Shown: positions 37,178 to 47,373, counted from the first letter of the stretch. The stretch is 64,000 bases of DNA from Bacillus sp. FJAT-27916 (GCF_001183965.1 NZ_LFZV01000001.1:2225048-2289047), one strand, 5' to 3'. The notes: generated by a model not told the origin, from the sequence alone. Numbers and translations are program-made.

Positions 37178-38467
37178 TTATCGAGCGTCTGTCCAAGATT
37201 TTTGTGATTCTTTGACTAATTCATCCCAAGTCATTTCATCACTTAAATATTTTTGGATGTTTACACCCAATTTGTTCTCGCCCCAACCAGTTGGATAGCC
37301 CATGAATACCCAACCAATTGTTTTGCCTTCAGTCGCATATTCATATACTTCTCTAGAGATTGGATCCGCGATTTTGCTGGAATCATAGCCTTCATAAGCA
37401 GGGATAAAGCTGAAGTCTTCAAGAACGGTCTTCTTACCTTCATCAGATGTGTACAACCAATCTAAGAAATCTTTGGATGCTTCAATCACTTTTTCATCCT
37501 TGTTGCTGTTTACGCCCCAGTACATTGGAATGCCAACTGGAAGAGAATCTTCTTTATAGCCTTCTACAGGAATTGGCAGGATACCAACGTTTTCTTGAGC
37601 GAATTCCTCGTCAATTCCTTCGATGGAGCTGTATACCCAGTTACCTTGTTGAATCATGGCTACTTTACCAAGAGAGAAGTTTTCTTCAACTTGTTGAGAA
37701 TAGTCAAGACTGACTGTTGGCTGAATGGAATATTTATTGGAGAGATCAATATACCATTTGAATTGATCGCCATATTTGAAATCAACACTGTCAGCGTTAT
37801 ATGCATTCATGATGTTCTCGTCAAATTCAGGAGAAAGGAACACGTTGGAGGAATGCAAGCCTGTTACCCACTTTTCTTTACCTGGCAAAGCGAAAACCGC
37901 TTTAATACCAAGTTCATCTTTTTTGCTGTCAATGGTTTTAACGGCTTTTTCAAGCGCTTCCGTTGTGGTGATTTCCTCTGCCTTAATACCGGCTTTTTCG
38001 AAGATTTCTTTGTTATAAAGCAGGCCGTATCCTTCTTGGTTATATGGAAGGCCTAGAACTTTATCATCTGTTGTGACACCGTCAAGCGTTCCCTCTAACG
38101 CTGCTTTAGAGGCTTCTGTATCCGATAAATCCGCTAATTTATCCTTCCAGTCCTCCACATCCTGCGGACCGCCAACATTATAGATAGCCGGTTCCTTACC
38201 GGAAGCGAATTTCGATTTCAACGCTGCACCATAATCCTCTCCGCCGCCGACTGTCGTAATATTAATATCTACATTTGGATTTTCCTTTTCATACTTTTCT
38301 GCCACTGCTTCAAATTGATCTTTAAACTCTACTTTAAATTGGAAAACATCAATAGTAACCTTGTCTCCGCTGCTAGATGAGGAGCTATCCGATGAACATC
38401 CCGTTAACATAGCTGTTGCTAATAGCGAAGCTGATAAAGCACCTGCATACCACTTTTTACGTTTCAT
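37178..38467 (-). CDS. Sugar-binding lipoprotein of ABC importer
   Basis: A 429-residue extracellular binding protein. Lipoprotein signal with Cys24 (AMLTGC), a Ser-rich linker, and the two-lobed family-1 fold with LPYNQEGYGLLYNKEIFEKAG. It feeds the two permeases downstream. GAGAGGG precedes the ATG. Two palindromes matching the cre consensus lie upstream, so expression is probably under catabolite control and local LacI control. The sugar is not known. Confidence 0.9.
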   Translation of the reverse strand: MKRKKWYAGALSASLLATAMLTGCSSDSSSSSSGDKVTIDVFQFKVEFKDQFEAVAEKYEKENPNVDINITTVGGGEDYGAALKSKFASGKEPAIYNVGGPQDVEDWKDKLADLSDTEASKAALEGTLDGVTTDDKVLGLPYNQEGYGLLYNKEIFEKAGIKAEEITTTEALEKAVKTIDSKKDELGIKAVFALPGKEKWVTGLHSSNVFLSPEFDENIMNAYNADSVDFKYGDQFKWYIDLSNKYSIQPTVSLDYSQQVEENFSLGKVAMIQQGNWVYSSIEGIDEEFAQENVGILPIPVEGYKEDSLPVGIPMYWGVNSNKDEKVIEASKDFLDWLYTSDEGKKTVLEDFSFIPAYEGYDSSKIADPISREVYEYATEGKTIGWVFMGYPTGWGENKLGVNIQKYLSDEMTWDELVKESQKSWTDAR

Positions 38468-38504
38468 ACTTTTACCCTCTCTTTTCTATGATGTTTTAGG
38501 TTTA

Positions 38505-38519
38505 AGTAAACGCTTTCAA
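38505..38519 (-). promoter_or_regulatory. cre/LacI-type operator 1
   Basis: On the minus strand TTGAAAGCGTTTACT fits every fixed position of the cre consensus (WTGNAANCGNWNNCW). It lies about 40 nt before the binding-protein start, in the transcribed leader or just after the -10 box. Confidence 0.65.
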
Positions 38520-38576
38520 AACTATGTAAATAAAAATGAATATTACTCTTCCAAAATACTAAAATGTTTTCACATA

Positions 38577-38591
38577 ATGAAAACGTTTGCA
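38577..38591 (+). promoter_or_regulatory. cre/LacI-type operator 2
   Basis: ATGAAAACGTTTGCA fits the cre consensus and lies 72 bp upstream of the first site. One could serve the local LacI protein and the other CcpA, or both could be bound with looping. Confidence 0.6.
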
Positions 38592-38827
38592 TAAACCTTA
38601 CATTTAAAATTTATCATAATAATACAGGAAATTCAAAGCTTTTTTTTATTATTTTATTATGTTTAAAAATTCAAACTTCACTGAAATTAGTAAGCGATTT
38701 TATAGGTTTTTACTATATTAATGTTGTTTATTCAATAAAATTCCAGTAACATCTCTAGCAATCTCAAATTTCCATATTCATTCTACACGTGCGCAGGAAG
38801 TGCTAGGTATGCAACTCCTGAGCAAAC

Positions 38828-38850
38828 AAAAAAAAGCGACAGAAGCCGCT
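38828..38850 (-). terminator. Terminator of the HD hydrolase gene
   Basis: AGCG/CGCT stem followed on the minus strand by eight T residues, overlapping the end of the gene. Confidence 0.6.
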
Positions 38851-39398
38851 TATTGATTAAAAAATGTATGGACCAGCTGTTCATACTCATCGAAAAAGGC
38901 TGGGATTTCCTTAGAATCAAGACCATCACGCATATGCTTCGCCACACCCGTGAAATACCACTTCTGCTCGTCTCGGCCTTTTTTGAATTTTGCCCATATC
39001 CCCTCTCCCGCATCGTTGATGTCTTCAGCAAGTGAGCGCAAGTTATCCAGCTTATCGGCCACCACTAACGCTTTCACTTCAAGAGGAGCGGTTTTAATAG
39101 CTTCAATGGTATGCTGCTTACGATCATGCCAGGAATGGGCTTTGTTTTCCGTATTTCCGGCCACCACCTCTGCCACTCTCTCCCCAAATTCGCGTTTAAT
39201 CTCCTCCATGGTGACAGGAGTATCTTCCACCGTGTCATGCAGATAGCCCGCTGCAATGACTTCCTCTGAAAATCCCGCTTTTCTTAAGGTTTCCGCAACA
39301 CGGATAGGATGGCCAATCATCGGTTTCCCCGTGAGTTTTCTCGTTTGTCCATCATGTGCTTTGGTAGCAAATATCTTGGCTTTTTCGGTTAGATTCAT
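38850..39398 (-). CDS. HD-domain phosphohydrolase (Mesh1/SpoT-hydrolase like)
   Basis: A 182-residue HD-domain metalloenzyme with the metal ligands in HPIRVAETL, YLHDTVEDT and a later DKLDN. The order and spacing are those of SpoT-type hydrolase domains and the small stand-alone alarmone hydrolases, so (p)ppGpp or NADPH could be the substrate, but general HD phosphatases cannot be excluded. It has no synthetase or TGS domain. GGAGG precedes the ATG. Confidence 0.85.
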   Translation of the reverse strand: MNLTEKAKIFATKAHDGQTRKLTGKPMIGHPIRVAETLRKAGFSEEVIAAGYLHDTVEDTPVTMEEIKREFGERVAEVVAGNTENKAHSWHDRKQHTIEAIKTAPLEVKALVVADKLDNLRSLAEDINDAGEGIWAKFKKGRDEQKWYFTGVAKHMRDGLDSKEIPAFFDEYEQLVHTFFNQ

Positions 39399-39869
39399 AC
39401 TAAATCCTCCTATCTTCCTCTTTCATATCCTCAGTGAATTTTACTTCTATTATTTCCTCAATTTCTTCAAATGGATTTACTTCAGCCACCTTATCGCCCG
39501 ATTGCCTTGCCTTTTTCGTTTAAATTCAAATACACTAGGACGACAAAAAAGAGCCTTTAAAGGCCCGATGATGCATACGCAAAATTCTCATCCACATTCA
39601 CAAAAAATCAGGCAGAACTCCACTCTTACATAAAAAGCTTACTAAAGAATAGATTTTAACATCATATCATGCGCCTGGCATTAAGTCAGGGACACCCCAA
39701 TAACACCGATTGTCAAAACCGGACAGGTCACAAATTTGTGAAATATCCGGAATGACAACAGTATCATCATTAGCTTTTTCATCATAAGTAATAGAATTCC
39801 CCTCATCATCCCACCTATCCAGACAGTAATACTAAAAAAATCATCCTAGTAAAAGTGGATACTAACAGC
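39399..39869. other. Intergenic region
   Basis: No gene seen. A palindrome GGGCCTTTAAAGGCTC at about 39551-39567 is followed on the minus strand by TTTTTT and may be a terminator of the Cse60-like gene. Confidence 0.4.
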
Positions 39870-40064
39870 TTAATCGTCGCCTAAATAATACTCCATCACC
39901 GCTACCGTTTTTCCCTCTCTTTTTGAAAAAGTGACCTCATGAATCTTAACCAGTTGATGCCTGTTCTCTGTGTTCTCTACAAAGTCATTCATCAAGTCGC
40001 AAACATCTTCCTTGTCTTCTCCAACGAATTCGTGCTTTAACAAACTACTAATGGTCATGTTCAT
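39870..40064 (-). CDS. Small Cse60-like protein
   Basis: A 64-residue acidic protein with an N-terminal helical part and a C-terminal beta hairpin (LVKIHEVTFSKREGKTVAVM) ending in EYYLGDD. The layout, a short domain about when and how to make two strands with a tyrosine-acidic end, resembles the sporulation protein Cse60, a poorly understood sigma-E product. AGGAGG precedes the ATG. The match is weak because of the small size. Confidence 0.5.
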   Translation of the reverse strand: MNMTISSLLKHEFVGEDKEDVCDLMNDFVENTENRHQLVKIHEVTFSKREGKTVAVMEYYLGDD

Positions 40065-40313
40065 TTCCTCCTTTAGAAATGGTTAAAGCAAAAGCTGAAG
40101 ACCCCCTCTTTCTACTATTCCCGCTAAGGAATATGACCTACCTCACAATATATTGGTGAGCTTGAAGTAATTGTCAGTACCATAAAAAGGACGTTGCGAA
40201 TATCCCTTAACCCCTAACGAATAAAATAAATCCGCCAAACTTAAATTCCAATTATTGTAAATGATGTCCAAATGTATTAAACTATTATCATAGTACATAA
40301 GACCCTATAAGGA
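40065..40313. other. Divergent intergenic region
   Basis: Separates the Cse60-like gene from the protease gene. No clear promoter seen. Confidence 0.3.
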
Positions 40314-41615
40314 GTGATTCAAATATATTGTTCAAAATGCGGTGAACCCTTCTCGCGTCAGCCTAGATATTGCTCGGCTTGTGGAAATAAGACAGAAAGA
40401 AAATCTAAGAAAATAATCATATGGGGATTAGCACTTATCACGACATTATGCCTATGCGTAATGGCTTCTTACGGTTTCTATCTTTTCAATGAAAAAAAGG
40501 AAGCAGAACAATCTATCCAGGATAAACCAGAACAAGTAAAAGAAGTTGTAAAAAAGACAAAAAAGGAAGCACCCAAACCTGCCTTACAGAAAACAAGTAC
40601 CGCTCCTAAAGATGTATCTCAAATAATTGAAGAATCACTCTCAAAAGTATTTACGATTTCGAATGGAACCTCTCAAGGCTCCGGCTTTCTTATCAATAAG
40701 AACGGAGATATTCTCACCAATGCACATGTCGTGGAAGGAAATACATTGGCCATCGTAAAAGATCATAATGGTACGGAACATCAAGGAACTGTCATCGGCT
40801 ACAGCAATGAAGTCGATATCGCTTTGATCCGTGTCCCCAACCTGGCTAATCAAACACCCCTGTCTATTGAAACAACTGATAAGTCCCAATTAGGTGACGA
40901 AATCATTGCACTCGGAAGCCCAAGAGGACTAGAGAATTCAGCAACTTTAGGAAATATAAGCGGCGTAGATAGAACCTTTGTTATCGAGCCCCATTTATAT
41001 GACGGCATTTACCAAATATCAGCTCCCCTCGCGCCCGGCAGCAGCGGCGGTCCCTTGTTAGATAGAAAAACGGAAAAAGTGATTGCCATAAACTCTGCCA
41101 AAATGAATGGCGAAGACAATATCGGCTTCAGCATCCCGCTCTACAAGATTATGAACACAGTCACTCAATGGTCCTCTGCCCCAATGAGCGAACAGGAGAT
41201 AAATCAACTCTTTTACAATGAAGCAGGCGTCTTTTATTATGAGGATCTCTATGGGAATGAAGGTTATTTTGACGGTGGTTCATACGAAGAAGAATACGAT
41301 AGCTATTATGAAGATTACGAATATGATTATGATGACTCTGAATTTGAAGAAGATTATAGTGAATATGATGACTATGAATACGATCATGATGAAGGTTACG
41401 ATGACATGTATGATGACTCCGATTATTATGAGGAAGACCCCGAAGAAGATGATAGCCTAATGATAGAGGAAGATTCAGAGGAAGCTTATGATGATACTTT
41501 AGTAGAGGAATCTGATTTAGAAGAAGAAAATGATGACGATGACATCGAAATGGATCCTTATGGTAACAAGGAGGATGTAGATTCTGATGTTTCCGATGAT
41601 TACTTGGATCAATAA
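40314..41615 (+). CDS. Membrane-bound HtrA-like serine protease with zinc ribbon and acidic tail
   Basis: A 433-residue protein. N-terminal zinc ribbon (YCSKCGEPFSRQPRYCSACG), one membrane helix (about 32-54), a Lys-rich linker, a trypsin-like domain (about 105-290) with the triad His in ILTNAHVVEGN, Asp in EVDIALIRV and Ser in APGSSGGPL, and a tail (about 300-433) made almost only of Asp, Glu and Tyr. It should face outside with the zinc ribbon inside. There is no PDZ domain. GTG 40314 overlaps the AAGGAG site; the best-spaced codon is ATA 40323, so the true start is unclear. A terminator follows. Confidence 0.85.
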   Translation: MIQIYCSKCGEPFSRQPRYCSACGNKTERKSKKIIIWGLALITTLCLCVMASYGFYLFNEKKEAEQSIQDKPEQVKEVVKKTKKEAPKPALQKTSTAPKDVSQIIEESLSKVFTISNGTSQGSGFLINKNGDILTNAHVVEGNTLAIVKDHNGTEHQGTVIGYSNEVDIALIRVPNLANQTPLSIETTDKSQLGDEIIALGSPRGLENSATLGNISGVDRTFVIEPHLYDGIYQISAPLAPGSSGGPLLDRKTEKVIAINSAKMNGEDNIGFSIPLYKIMNTVTQWSSAPMSEQEINQLFYNEAGVFYYEDLYGNEGYFDGGSYEEEYDSYYEDYEYDYDDSEFEEDYSEYDDYEYDHDEGYDDMYDDSDYYEEDPEEDDSLMIEEDSEEAYDDTLVEESDLEEENDDDDIEMDPYGNKEDVDSDVSDDYLDQ

Positions 41616-41623
41616 TCATAAAT

Positions 41624-41648
41624 ACCCCCATCGGATGGGGGTATTTTA
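41624..41648 (+). terminator. Terminator of the protease gene
   Basis: AAATACCCCCATC/GATGGGGGTATTT stem with a short loop, followed by T residues. Confidence 0.85.
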
Positions 41649-41727
41649 ATTTACAAATCTGACTTATAAATAGGCGATTCACAATTATCGATACACAATA
41701 AATCAAGCCATCCAGTTCCTTTTATCT

Positions 41728-42264
41728 CTATATACTATTCAATTTCCCTTCTAACTCAATGACACTTTTAAACTGTGATTCTTCATTAAAAATCAATCCG
41801 CTTTTACAAAAGATCAAAAACTCCTTAAAAGCACTGATCATAACGTCAATGAAGTTCCTTTGCGGAATGACCATAGTACGAATATTTTGGGGAGCCTCTA
41901 TAGGATAGGAATCTAATACGATATAAAAATCCGTTTCTTTCTTCATTATGAAAAGTGTCGCTATATTGTCTAGGAGGGTTATATCATATTCAATTTCCTC
42001 ATCAAAATGATGTAAATACCAAATGATATCCCACCATGTAAAAAGCATATCTTCCGTCCCCTCTGAGCTGCTGAGAAATACTTTATCTTCATACGTCATT
42101 TCTATATAACCGGGCAGATAGATGTGATTGTCGTAGTCTAGTGCTTTTTGTGCAGCCCTCTTCGCATCAGGATGATTAATCGGTAAGAACTCCCTTTCTT
42201 CGGCAGTAGAATATCCAAACTCAGGGATGTAGTTGCTAATGTATGAGACTATTTTTAATGTCAT
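41728..42264 (-). CDS. Hypothetical protein, immunity-like
   Basis: A soluble acidic 178-residue protein that I do not recognise. It has mixed beta and alpha elements (DFYIVLDSYPIEAP) and a Trp-rich helix (TWWDIIWYLHHFDEEIE). The absence of signal peptide, the size and the single-gene setting resemble polymorphic-toxin immunity proteins, without a specific match. AAGGAG precedes the ATG. Confidence 0.6.
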   Translation of the reverse strand: MTLKIVSYISNYIPEFGYSTAEEREFLPINHPDAKRAAQKALDYDNHIYLPGYIEMTYEDKVFLSSSEGTEDMLFTWWDIIWYLHHFDEEIEYDITLLDNIATLFIMKKETDFYIVLDSYPIEAPQNIRTMVIPQRNFIDVMISAFKEFLIFCKSGLIFNEESQFKSVIELEGKLNSI

Positions 42265-42352
42265 ATGATCAGTAACTCCTTATATGGATTGGTGTACGAC
42301 CAGTCTTTTGTTAACCATATCATATTTTCTCTATTGACTTTGCTACGTCATC

Positions 42353-43102
42353 CTATTTATTGAGTATCCTTTTTAAATAAGCAGCATCCAACAAATTCAC
42401 CGTCTCAAACTTCCCTTTATAAAACACAGCCCAGTTATTGAAAACGCATGGCAATTCCTTTGCTTTTTGCAGTGTATCGACTTCCATTAAGGACAGAGGA
42501 ATGTTATTCGCTTCACTATATTGTTTGATCTTCTCGATGCTTTGATAGATATATGGACATTGCTTATCATAATAAATGGTCAGTTCTTGACTGTCGATTG
42601 TTTCGTTTTTAGCATTTGATGCAAACTTTGGGGCCTTTCCATCAAAAGAAAGGGCTAACAATTCATATCCACTATCGGTTGTATCAACAACCTCAAATCC
42701 GAACTTCTTCGTAAATGATTGGTCAGAAAGCCATCCTTTTTGTTTTTTGGCTCCGAGCATACAAACGCCGGATTTCCCCTTTTCTCTCGCATCGGCCAAG
42801 CAATACTCCATCAGTGCCTTTCCATATCCTTTTCCTTTGTAGCTGCCAGAAACCCATAAACAATAGATATAATAATAGTTGTCACCAATCACCGGAACCC
42901 ATGCTGTCTCAAGAGGAGCATATTCGATAAAAACCGCTGTCTTTGCCTGTAACTTTCGGAAAACATGACCTTCATTCAACCGCTCTGAAAGCCATTGTCG
43001 TTTTGCTTCAACACCTGGATGAGGCTTTCTACTGCGGATAATGCAACATAAGTGCTCATTAGCAAGGTTTTCTGTTGTTACGTTTATGAATTCAGTTTCC
43101 AT
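42353..43102 (-). CDS. yoaP: YoaP-type GNAT acetyltransferase
   Basis: A 249-residue two-domain protein. Residues 1-145 form a GNAT domain with motif A GSYKGKGYGKALMEYCL; residues about 165-249 form the YoaP-like C-terminal domain with a thioredoxin-like start (LTIYYDKQCPYIYQSIEKIK). ATG 43102 follows GGGAGGAG, and an upstream 57-residue extension is rejected. The role of YoaP proteins is not known; the Cys in the thioredoxin-like part is single. Confidence 0.8.
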   Translation of the reverse strand: METEFINVTTENLANEHLCCIIRSRKPHPGVEAKRQWLSERLNEGHVFRKLQAKTAVFIEYAPLETAWVPVIGDNYYYIYCLWVSGSYKGKGYGKALMEYCLADAREKGKSGVCMLGAKKQKGWLSDQSFTKKFGFEVVDTTDSGYELLALSFDGKAPKFASNAKNETIDSQELTIYYDKQCPYIYQSIEKIKQYSEANNIPLSLMEVDTLQKAKELPCVFNNWAVFYKGKFETVNLLDAAYLKRILNK

Positions 43103-43351
43103 GTGGCTCCTCCCTTTCGATTTTTTGAATGGCCGAAATAATCTTACTCGGAATAGTAAGCTTTTATGGGCATATGCTGTGCACAGGAAATCAATATGGG
43201 AAAGCTGCCTGGCAAAATCGGGAGCGATATGCAGATCATTCAACAACTTGCCTGATGCGCCTATACAAAGCATTTACAAAGCTTAAACCTTCTCTTTCCT
43301 CTATTCCCGCTTGTGAATGCCACTTACCTGACACTATGTTGGAACTCTTCA

Positions 43352-43600
43352 AATATATGTATGCGAGAATGATTAGACTTGTAAGCTGGCATCCAATATC
43401 GTAAGAGTTGATCTTGCTAAAATTAAAAGGAGACCAAATCATCCCTGCTTGACTCTAGTCATTACCATTCATAAGCAATAAAAGAGGACCATGTAAAGAA
43501 AAGACTCATACATAAGGCTCACAAAAACCATAAAAGGGACAGAGTAAGAATCGATTCATTCTCACTCTGTCCCTTGCGTATCATACTGTACCTTTTACTT
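43352..43600. repeat. Direct repeat copy 1 (left of rbs operon)
   Basis: Nearly identical to 49886-50094 in the same orientation, apart from about 39 extra bases near 43381-43420. It contains the rbs terminator and stops at the rbsB stop codon. Shared segments include GGAGACCAAATCATCCCTG and CATACATAAGGCTCACAAA. Confidence 0.9.
43536..43573 (-). terminator. Terminator of the rbs operon
   Basis: GGGACAGAGT/ACTCTGTCCC stem with an inner AAGAAT/ATTCT part, right after the last rbs gene. T run is weak on the minus strand. Confidence 0.7.
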
Positions 43601-44521
43601 TTTCGTTACCAATTCCAATTCTACTGGAATGAAGTCTTCTGGTTCGTCACCATTTAAATATTCTACCGCTGTTTTCACGGCCGTTTCACCGATCAATCCT
43701 GGCTGTTGGGCAACGGTTGCGGCCATTTCACCAGCCTCTACCTTTGCTACCGCATCATCTGTCGCATCAAATCCAACGACAACAATATCTTTTCCTTCCG
43801 CTTGAATCGCTTCAAGAGCGCCTAATGCCATTTCATCATTTTGGGCAAATACGGCTTTAACATCCGGGTTAGCTTGAAGAATGTTCTCCATAACGGTTAA
43901 TCCTTCGGAACGATCGAAGTTGGCTGTAAGGCTTGCTACGATATCCACTTGACCTTCAACCGCTTTCACAAAACCTTCGCCGCGGTCAATAGCAGCTGAG
44001 GAACCCGCTACTCCTTCTAATACGGCTATCTTGGCCCCTTTATCGACTTGAGAAAGCAAGTATTCTCCTGCCATTTCACCGCCAGCTTTATTATCAGAGG
44101 CAATATGAGAAACGACTTCTCCGCCTTCAGAGGAACGGTCTACCGTGATAACGGGAATGCCAGCACTATTAGCTGATTCAACCGCAGAGGCAACGGCAGA
44201 GGAATCCACTGGGTTAATCATGATCAAGTCAACCTTTTGCTGAATTAAGTCTTCGATATCAGATGCTTGTTTAGAGGCATCATCCTGAGCGTCTACAACG
44301 GTGATTTTTGCTTCTTCACTCTTTGCTTTTTCTTTAGCAGCATCACTTAAAGAAACAAAGAATGGGTTATTTAATGTAGATACAGAGAAGCCAATGACAA
44401 CTTCATCATTCTTGGAAGAGGAATCTGATTTAGATGAAGAGCCTCCACCTGATTCCATCGAACAAGCAGCCAGTACAATCGACATCAATACAGCCAGTAC
44501 AAGAATTGAAAACTTTTTCAT
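43595..44521 (-). CDS. rbsB: Ribose-binding lipoprotein
   Basis: A 308-residue periplasmic-binding-type protein. Lipoprotein signal with Cys20 (IVLAAC), then the ribose-binding fold with FSVSTLNNPFFVSL, NPVDSSAV, DRSSEGGEVVSHIASDN and VVGFDATDDA, typical of RbsB. The start is ATG 44521 after AAGGAGTG; a start six codons upstream lacks a site. It is the last gene of the operon and its stop codon lies in the direct repeat. Confidence 0.93.
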   Translation of the reverse strand: MKKFSILVLAVLMSIVLAACSMESGGGSSSKSDSSSKNDEVVIGFSVSTLNNPFFVSLSDAAKEKAKSEEAKITVVDAQDDASKQASDIEDLIQQKVDLIMINPVDSSAVASAVESANSAGIPVITVDRSSEGGEVVSHIASDNKAGGEMAGEYLLSQVDKGAKIAVLEGVAGSSAAIDRGEGFVKAVEGQVDIVASLTANFDRSEGLTVMENILQANPDVKAVFAQNDEMALGALEAIQAEGKDIVVVGFDATDDAVAKVEAGEMAATVAQQPGLIGETAVKTAVEYLNGDEPEDFIPVELELVTKK

Positions 44522-44540
44522 TCCTAAACACTCCTTCATA

Positions 44541-45482
44541 TTATGCTTGTTTCTTTCTATCTAGCATTACGGCTAGTAATATAACTACACCCTTCACAAC
44601 TTGTTGGAAGAATGAAGATACCCCAATTAAGTTCATCCCATTATTTAAAACACCTATAATTAAGACCCCAACCAATGTGCCAAATATCCATCCTCTGCCT
44701 CCCGTCAGCGAAGTGCCGCCAAGTACAACAGCCGCGATGGCATCAAGCTCATACGACTCCCCTGCCGTTGGCTGGGCAGAATTCAATCTGGAGGTCAGGA
44801 TTAGAGCAGACACAGAAGCTAAAAGCCCCGTGATGGCATAGACCCAAATCTTCACACGATCTGTGTTGATACCCGATAATTTAGATGCTTCTTCATTTCC
44901 ACCAACGGCATATACGCGGCGGCCGAAGTTTGTTTTATGAAGAATGAGATAAAGGACAACAAATGCCAGGATTGTGGTGATGACAGGTACAGGGATTCCG
45001 AGGAAGTATCCTTTCCCAAACATCTGGAATGCGACTGAATCACCTAGTCCGGAGACTGGTTTACCTTCTGTATAAACAAGCGTTAATCCACGATAAACGG
45101 TCATAGTGGCGAGTGTGGCGATAAATGGTGCAACCCTGCCCTTTGTGATGATAATTCCATTGATGGCTCCCAGGATTAAACCAAGAACGAGGGCTACACC
45201 CATGGCAATAATGGGGTCTGTCCCGCTTGCTATAAGACTAGCAGCTACAGCTCCGGTTAACGCCAGCGTGGAACCAACAGATAGATCAATGCCGCCAGTC
45301 AGAATAACAAAGGTCATCCCGAAAGCGATCAATCCGCTTATGGAAACCTGCCTGAGTACATTTAATAGATTCGATACCGTTAAGAAATTAGGGTTAAGCA
45401 ATGTTAAGACCACGATTAGCAATAACAATCCAAATAGAGGTCCGAGCTTTGGCAGTAATTCTTTATAATTTATTTTGGACAA
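44541..45482 (-). CDS. rbsC: Ribose ABC permease
   Basis: A 313-residue permease with eight or more membrane helices and the typical [19 protein letters not shown] and [14 protein letters not shown] motifs of the RbsC/CUT2 family. I place the start at TTG 45482, eight nt after AGGAGG, which overlaps the end of rbsA by 20 nt. A TTG 21 nt earlier precedes that ribosome site and is unlikely. Confidence 0.92.
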   Translation of the reverse strand: MSKINYKELLPKLGPLFGLLLLIVVLTLLNPNFLTVSNLLNVLRQVSISGLIAFGMTFVILTGGIDLSVGSTLALTGAVAASLIASGTDPIIAMGVALVLGLILGAINGIIITKGRVAPFIATLATMTVYRGLTLVYTEGKPVSGLGDSVAFQMFGKGYFLGIPVPVITTILAFVVLYLILHKTNFGRRVYAVGGNEEASKLSGINTDRVKIWVYAITGLLASVSALILTSRLNSAQPTAGESYELDAIAAVVLGGTSLTGGRGWIFGTLVGVLIIGVLNNGMNLIGVSSFFQQVVKGVVILLAVMLDRKKQA

Positions 45483-46962
45483 CTTTCTCTCCTCCTGTCG
45501 CAAAATGCATGATCCGCTCTTGTGTCATTTCATGTTTTTCTACTACACCCGTTAATTTGCCTTCCTGCATGACGATGACTCTATCAGCCATTCCAATCAC
45601 CTCAGGCAGCTCTGAGGAAATCATCAATATCGCAACACCTGATTCAGCTAATTGATTGATAATCTGATAGATTTCTTTTTTGGCTCCGATATCAACCCCA
45701 CGCGTAGGCTCATCGAGTATTAATATCTCAGGCTTTGTTTCAAGCCATTTTGCGATAACCACCTTTTGCTGGTTCCCCCCTGACAGGGATTTCACGAGCT
45801 GTTCTGCGCTTGAGGCCCGGATGCGTAATTGCTTCATATGATGATCAACCAGTTTTTCTTCCTTTTTGGGCTGAATAAACCCGCCCTTCGAACCTTTTTC
45901 CAAATTAGCCAGCATGATATTTTCCTTTATCGAAAAATCCAGGACTAATCCTTTTGATTTTCTGTCCTCTGTTACATAGCCAATACCATATTTCATGGCC
46001 TCAATCGAATCTTTCATTTTGACAGGCTGATTATCTATGAGAATCTCACCCCCGGTAGCCTTCCGATAGCCAAATAATGTTTCAGCAACCTCGGTACGAC
46101 CCGCTCCCATTAGTCCAGCCAGGGCTAGCACCTCGCCCTTTCTCAGCGTGAATGATACATCTTCAAAAGCTTCATCAGCACTTAAACCACGCACCTCAAG
46201 CTTTATATCCCCCATACTAGATTCCCTTATCGGAAACCGATTACCAAGCGCTCGCCCGACCATCATGGAGACAATCTCATCAAAGGTTGTTTCCTGAATT
46301 CGTTTCACCCCAACATACTGCCCGTCCCTTAAAACGGTAATCCGATCACATATCGAAAAGATTTCCTCCATCCGGTGAGATATATAGACAAAGGATATCC
46401 CTTTGCTTTTCAATTCTCTTATGGTTTGGAAAAGAGTCGTGATTTCACGGTCAGTCAACGCAGCTGTCGGTTCATCCATGACAATATATTTCGCATCAGA
46501 AGCAATGGCTTTCGCGATTTCGATGATTTGCTGTTTACCGACGGATAGATCGCCTGCTCTTTTTTTCGGATTGATGTGCAGGCCAAGCTTTGCCAGCAAT
46601 TCCTTCGCTTCTTTTTCCATTTTCTTTTGTTTCAAGAATCCTAGCTTGTACGTGTATTCTTTTCCAAGAAATAAGTTATCGGCAACAGAGAGATCAGGCA
46701 GGATGTTTAACTCCTGATGGATGACATGAATACCCTCTTTCTCGGAATCCTTCGTTGACTTAAAGTCCATCAGTTTCCCGTTCACTCTTACTTCGCCGCT
46801 ATCCTTTGTATAGATTCCCGCCAGAATTTTCATCAAGGTGGACTTCCCAGCACCATTTTCCCCCATTAGGGCATGGATCTCACCCTGCTTTAATTCAAAC
46901 TGGGCATTGTTCAGAACGACATTTCCATTGAACGCTTTCGAAATCCCTGACATTTGTATCAT
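45463..46962 (-). CDS. rbsA: Ribose ABC ATPase (two ATP-binding cassettes)
   Basis: A 499-residue tandem ATPase: the first cassette has Walker [11 protein letters not shown] and signature LSVGKQQ; the second has the degenerate Walker [10 protein letters not shown] and signature LSGGNQQKV with Walker [14 protein letters not shown]. That asymmetry is normal for RbsA. It energises import by RbsC and RbsB. Confidence 0.95.
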   Translation of the reverse strand: MIQMSGISKAFNGNVVLNNAQFELKQGEIHALMGENGAGKSTLMKILAGIYTKDSGEVRVNGKLMDFKSTKDSEKEGIHVIHQELNILPDLSVADNLFLGKEYTYKLGFLKQKKMEKEAKELLAKLGLHINPKKRAGDLSVGKQQIIEIAKAIASDAKYIVMDEPTAALTDREITTLFQTIRELKSKGISFVYISHRMEEIFSICDRITVLRDGQYVGVKRIQETTFDEIVSMMVGRALGNRFPIRESSMGDIKLEVRGLSADEAFEDVSFTLRKGEVLALAGLMGAGRTEVAETLFGYRKATGGEILIDNQPVKMKDSIEAMKYGIGYVTEDRKSKGLVLDFSIKENIMLANLEKGSKGGFIQPKKEEKLVDHHMKQLRIRASSAEQLVKSLSGGNQQKVVIAKWLETKPEILILDEPTRGVDIGAKKEIYQIINQLAESGVAILMISSELPEVIGMADRVIVMQEGKLTGVVEKHEMTQERIMHFATGGEKVVQNKL

Positions 46963-46983
46963 TGAAGTGTCACCAGCTTTCTT

Positions 46984-47373
46984 TTAGAAGATAACTCCGC
47001 TTTGTAAGATGATGTTGGCATATGGAGTTGCTTCGCCTGTACGAATAATCACCTTGGCTGATTTTGTCCGCTCCTTAAGATCTTCATGAGAAACCACCTG
47101 TATATCTTCAAAACGCTTATTAATCCATGTATGAAGAGATTGATTATTCTCTTCCATCTCTTCGGCGATAACCACCTGTTCCACTTCTACATCCTCCAAC
47201 ACGGCTTCAACCACTGGCAAAAAACCAGGCTCCCCTATTTTGTAGCTTAGGTCGATACACGTTGTTCCGTCTGGTACAGGCAGACCGCAATCGGCAATAA
47301 CAATTTGATCCGTATGGCCTAGCTTGCCAAAAATCCCCGCCAGCTCACGGTTCAACATTCCATTCTTCTTCAT
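46984..47373 (-). CDS. rbsD: D-ribose pyranase
   Basis: A 129-residue enzyme converting beta-pyranose to furanose ribose. Catalytic His in FGKLGHTDQIVIADCGLP and the C-terminal TGEATPYANIIL are family hallmarks. It overlaps rbsK by 4 nt and has GGGGGG before the ATG. Confidence 0.95.
   Translation of the reverse strand: MKKNGMLNRELAGIFGKLGHTDQIVIADCGLPVPDGTTCIDLSYKIGEPGFLPVVEAVLEDVEVEQVVIAEEMEENNQSLHTWINKRFEDIQVVSHEDLKERTKSAKVIIRTGEATPYANIILQSGVIF

Noticed and set aside
39690-39770. GGACAC/GTCACA-rich stretch as possible repeat element
   Set aside because: No second copy or clean inverted structure could be found in the window.
41161-41706. His/Asn/Leu-rich frame opposite the protease tail
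   Set aside because: It is the antisense of the Asp/Glu/Tyr repeats and has no ribosome site.
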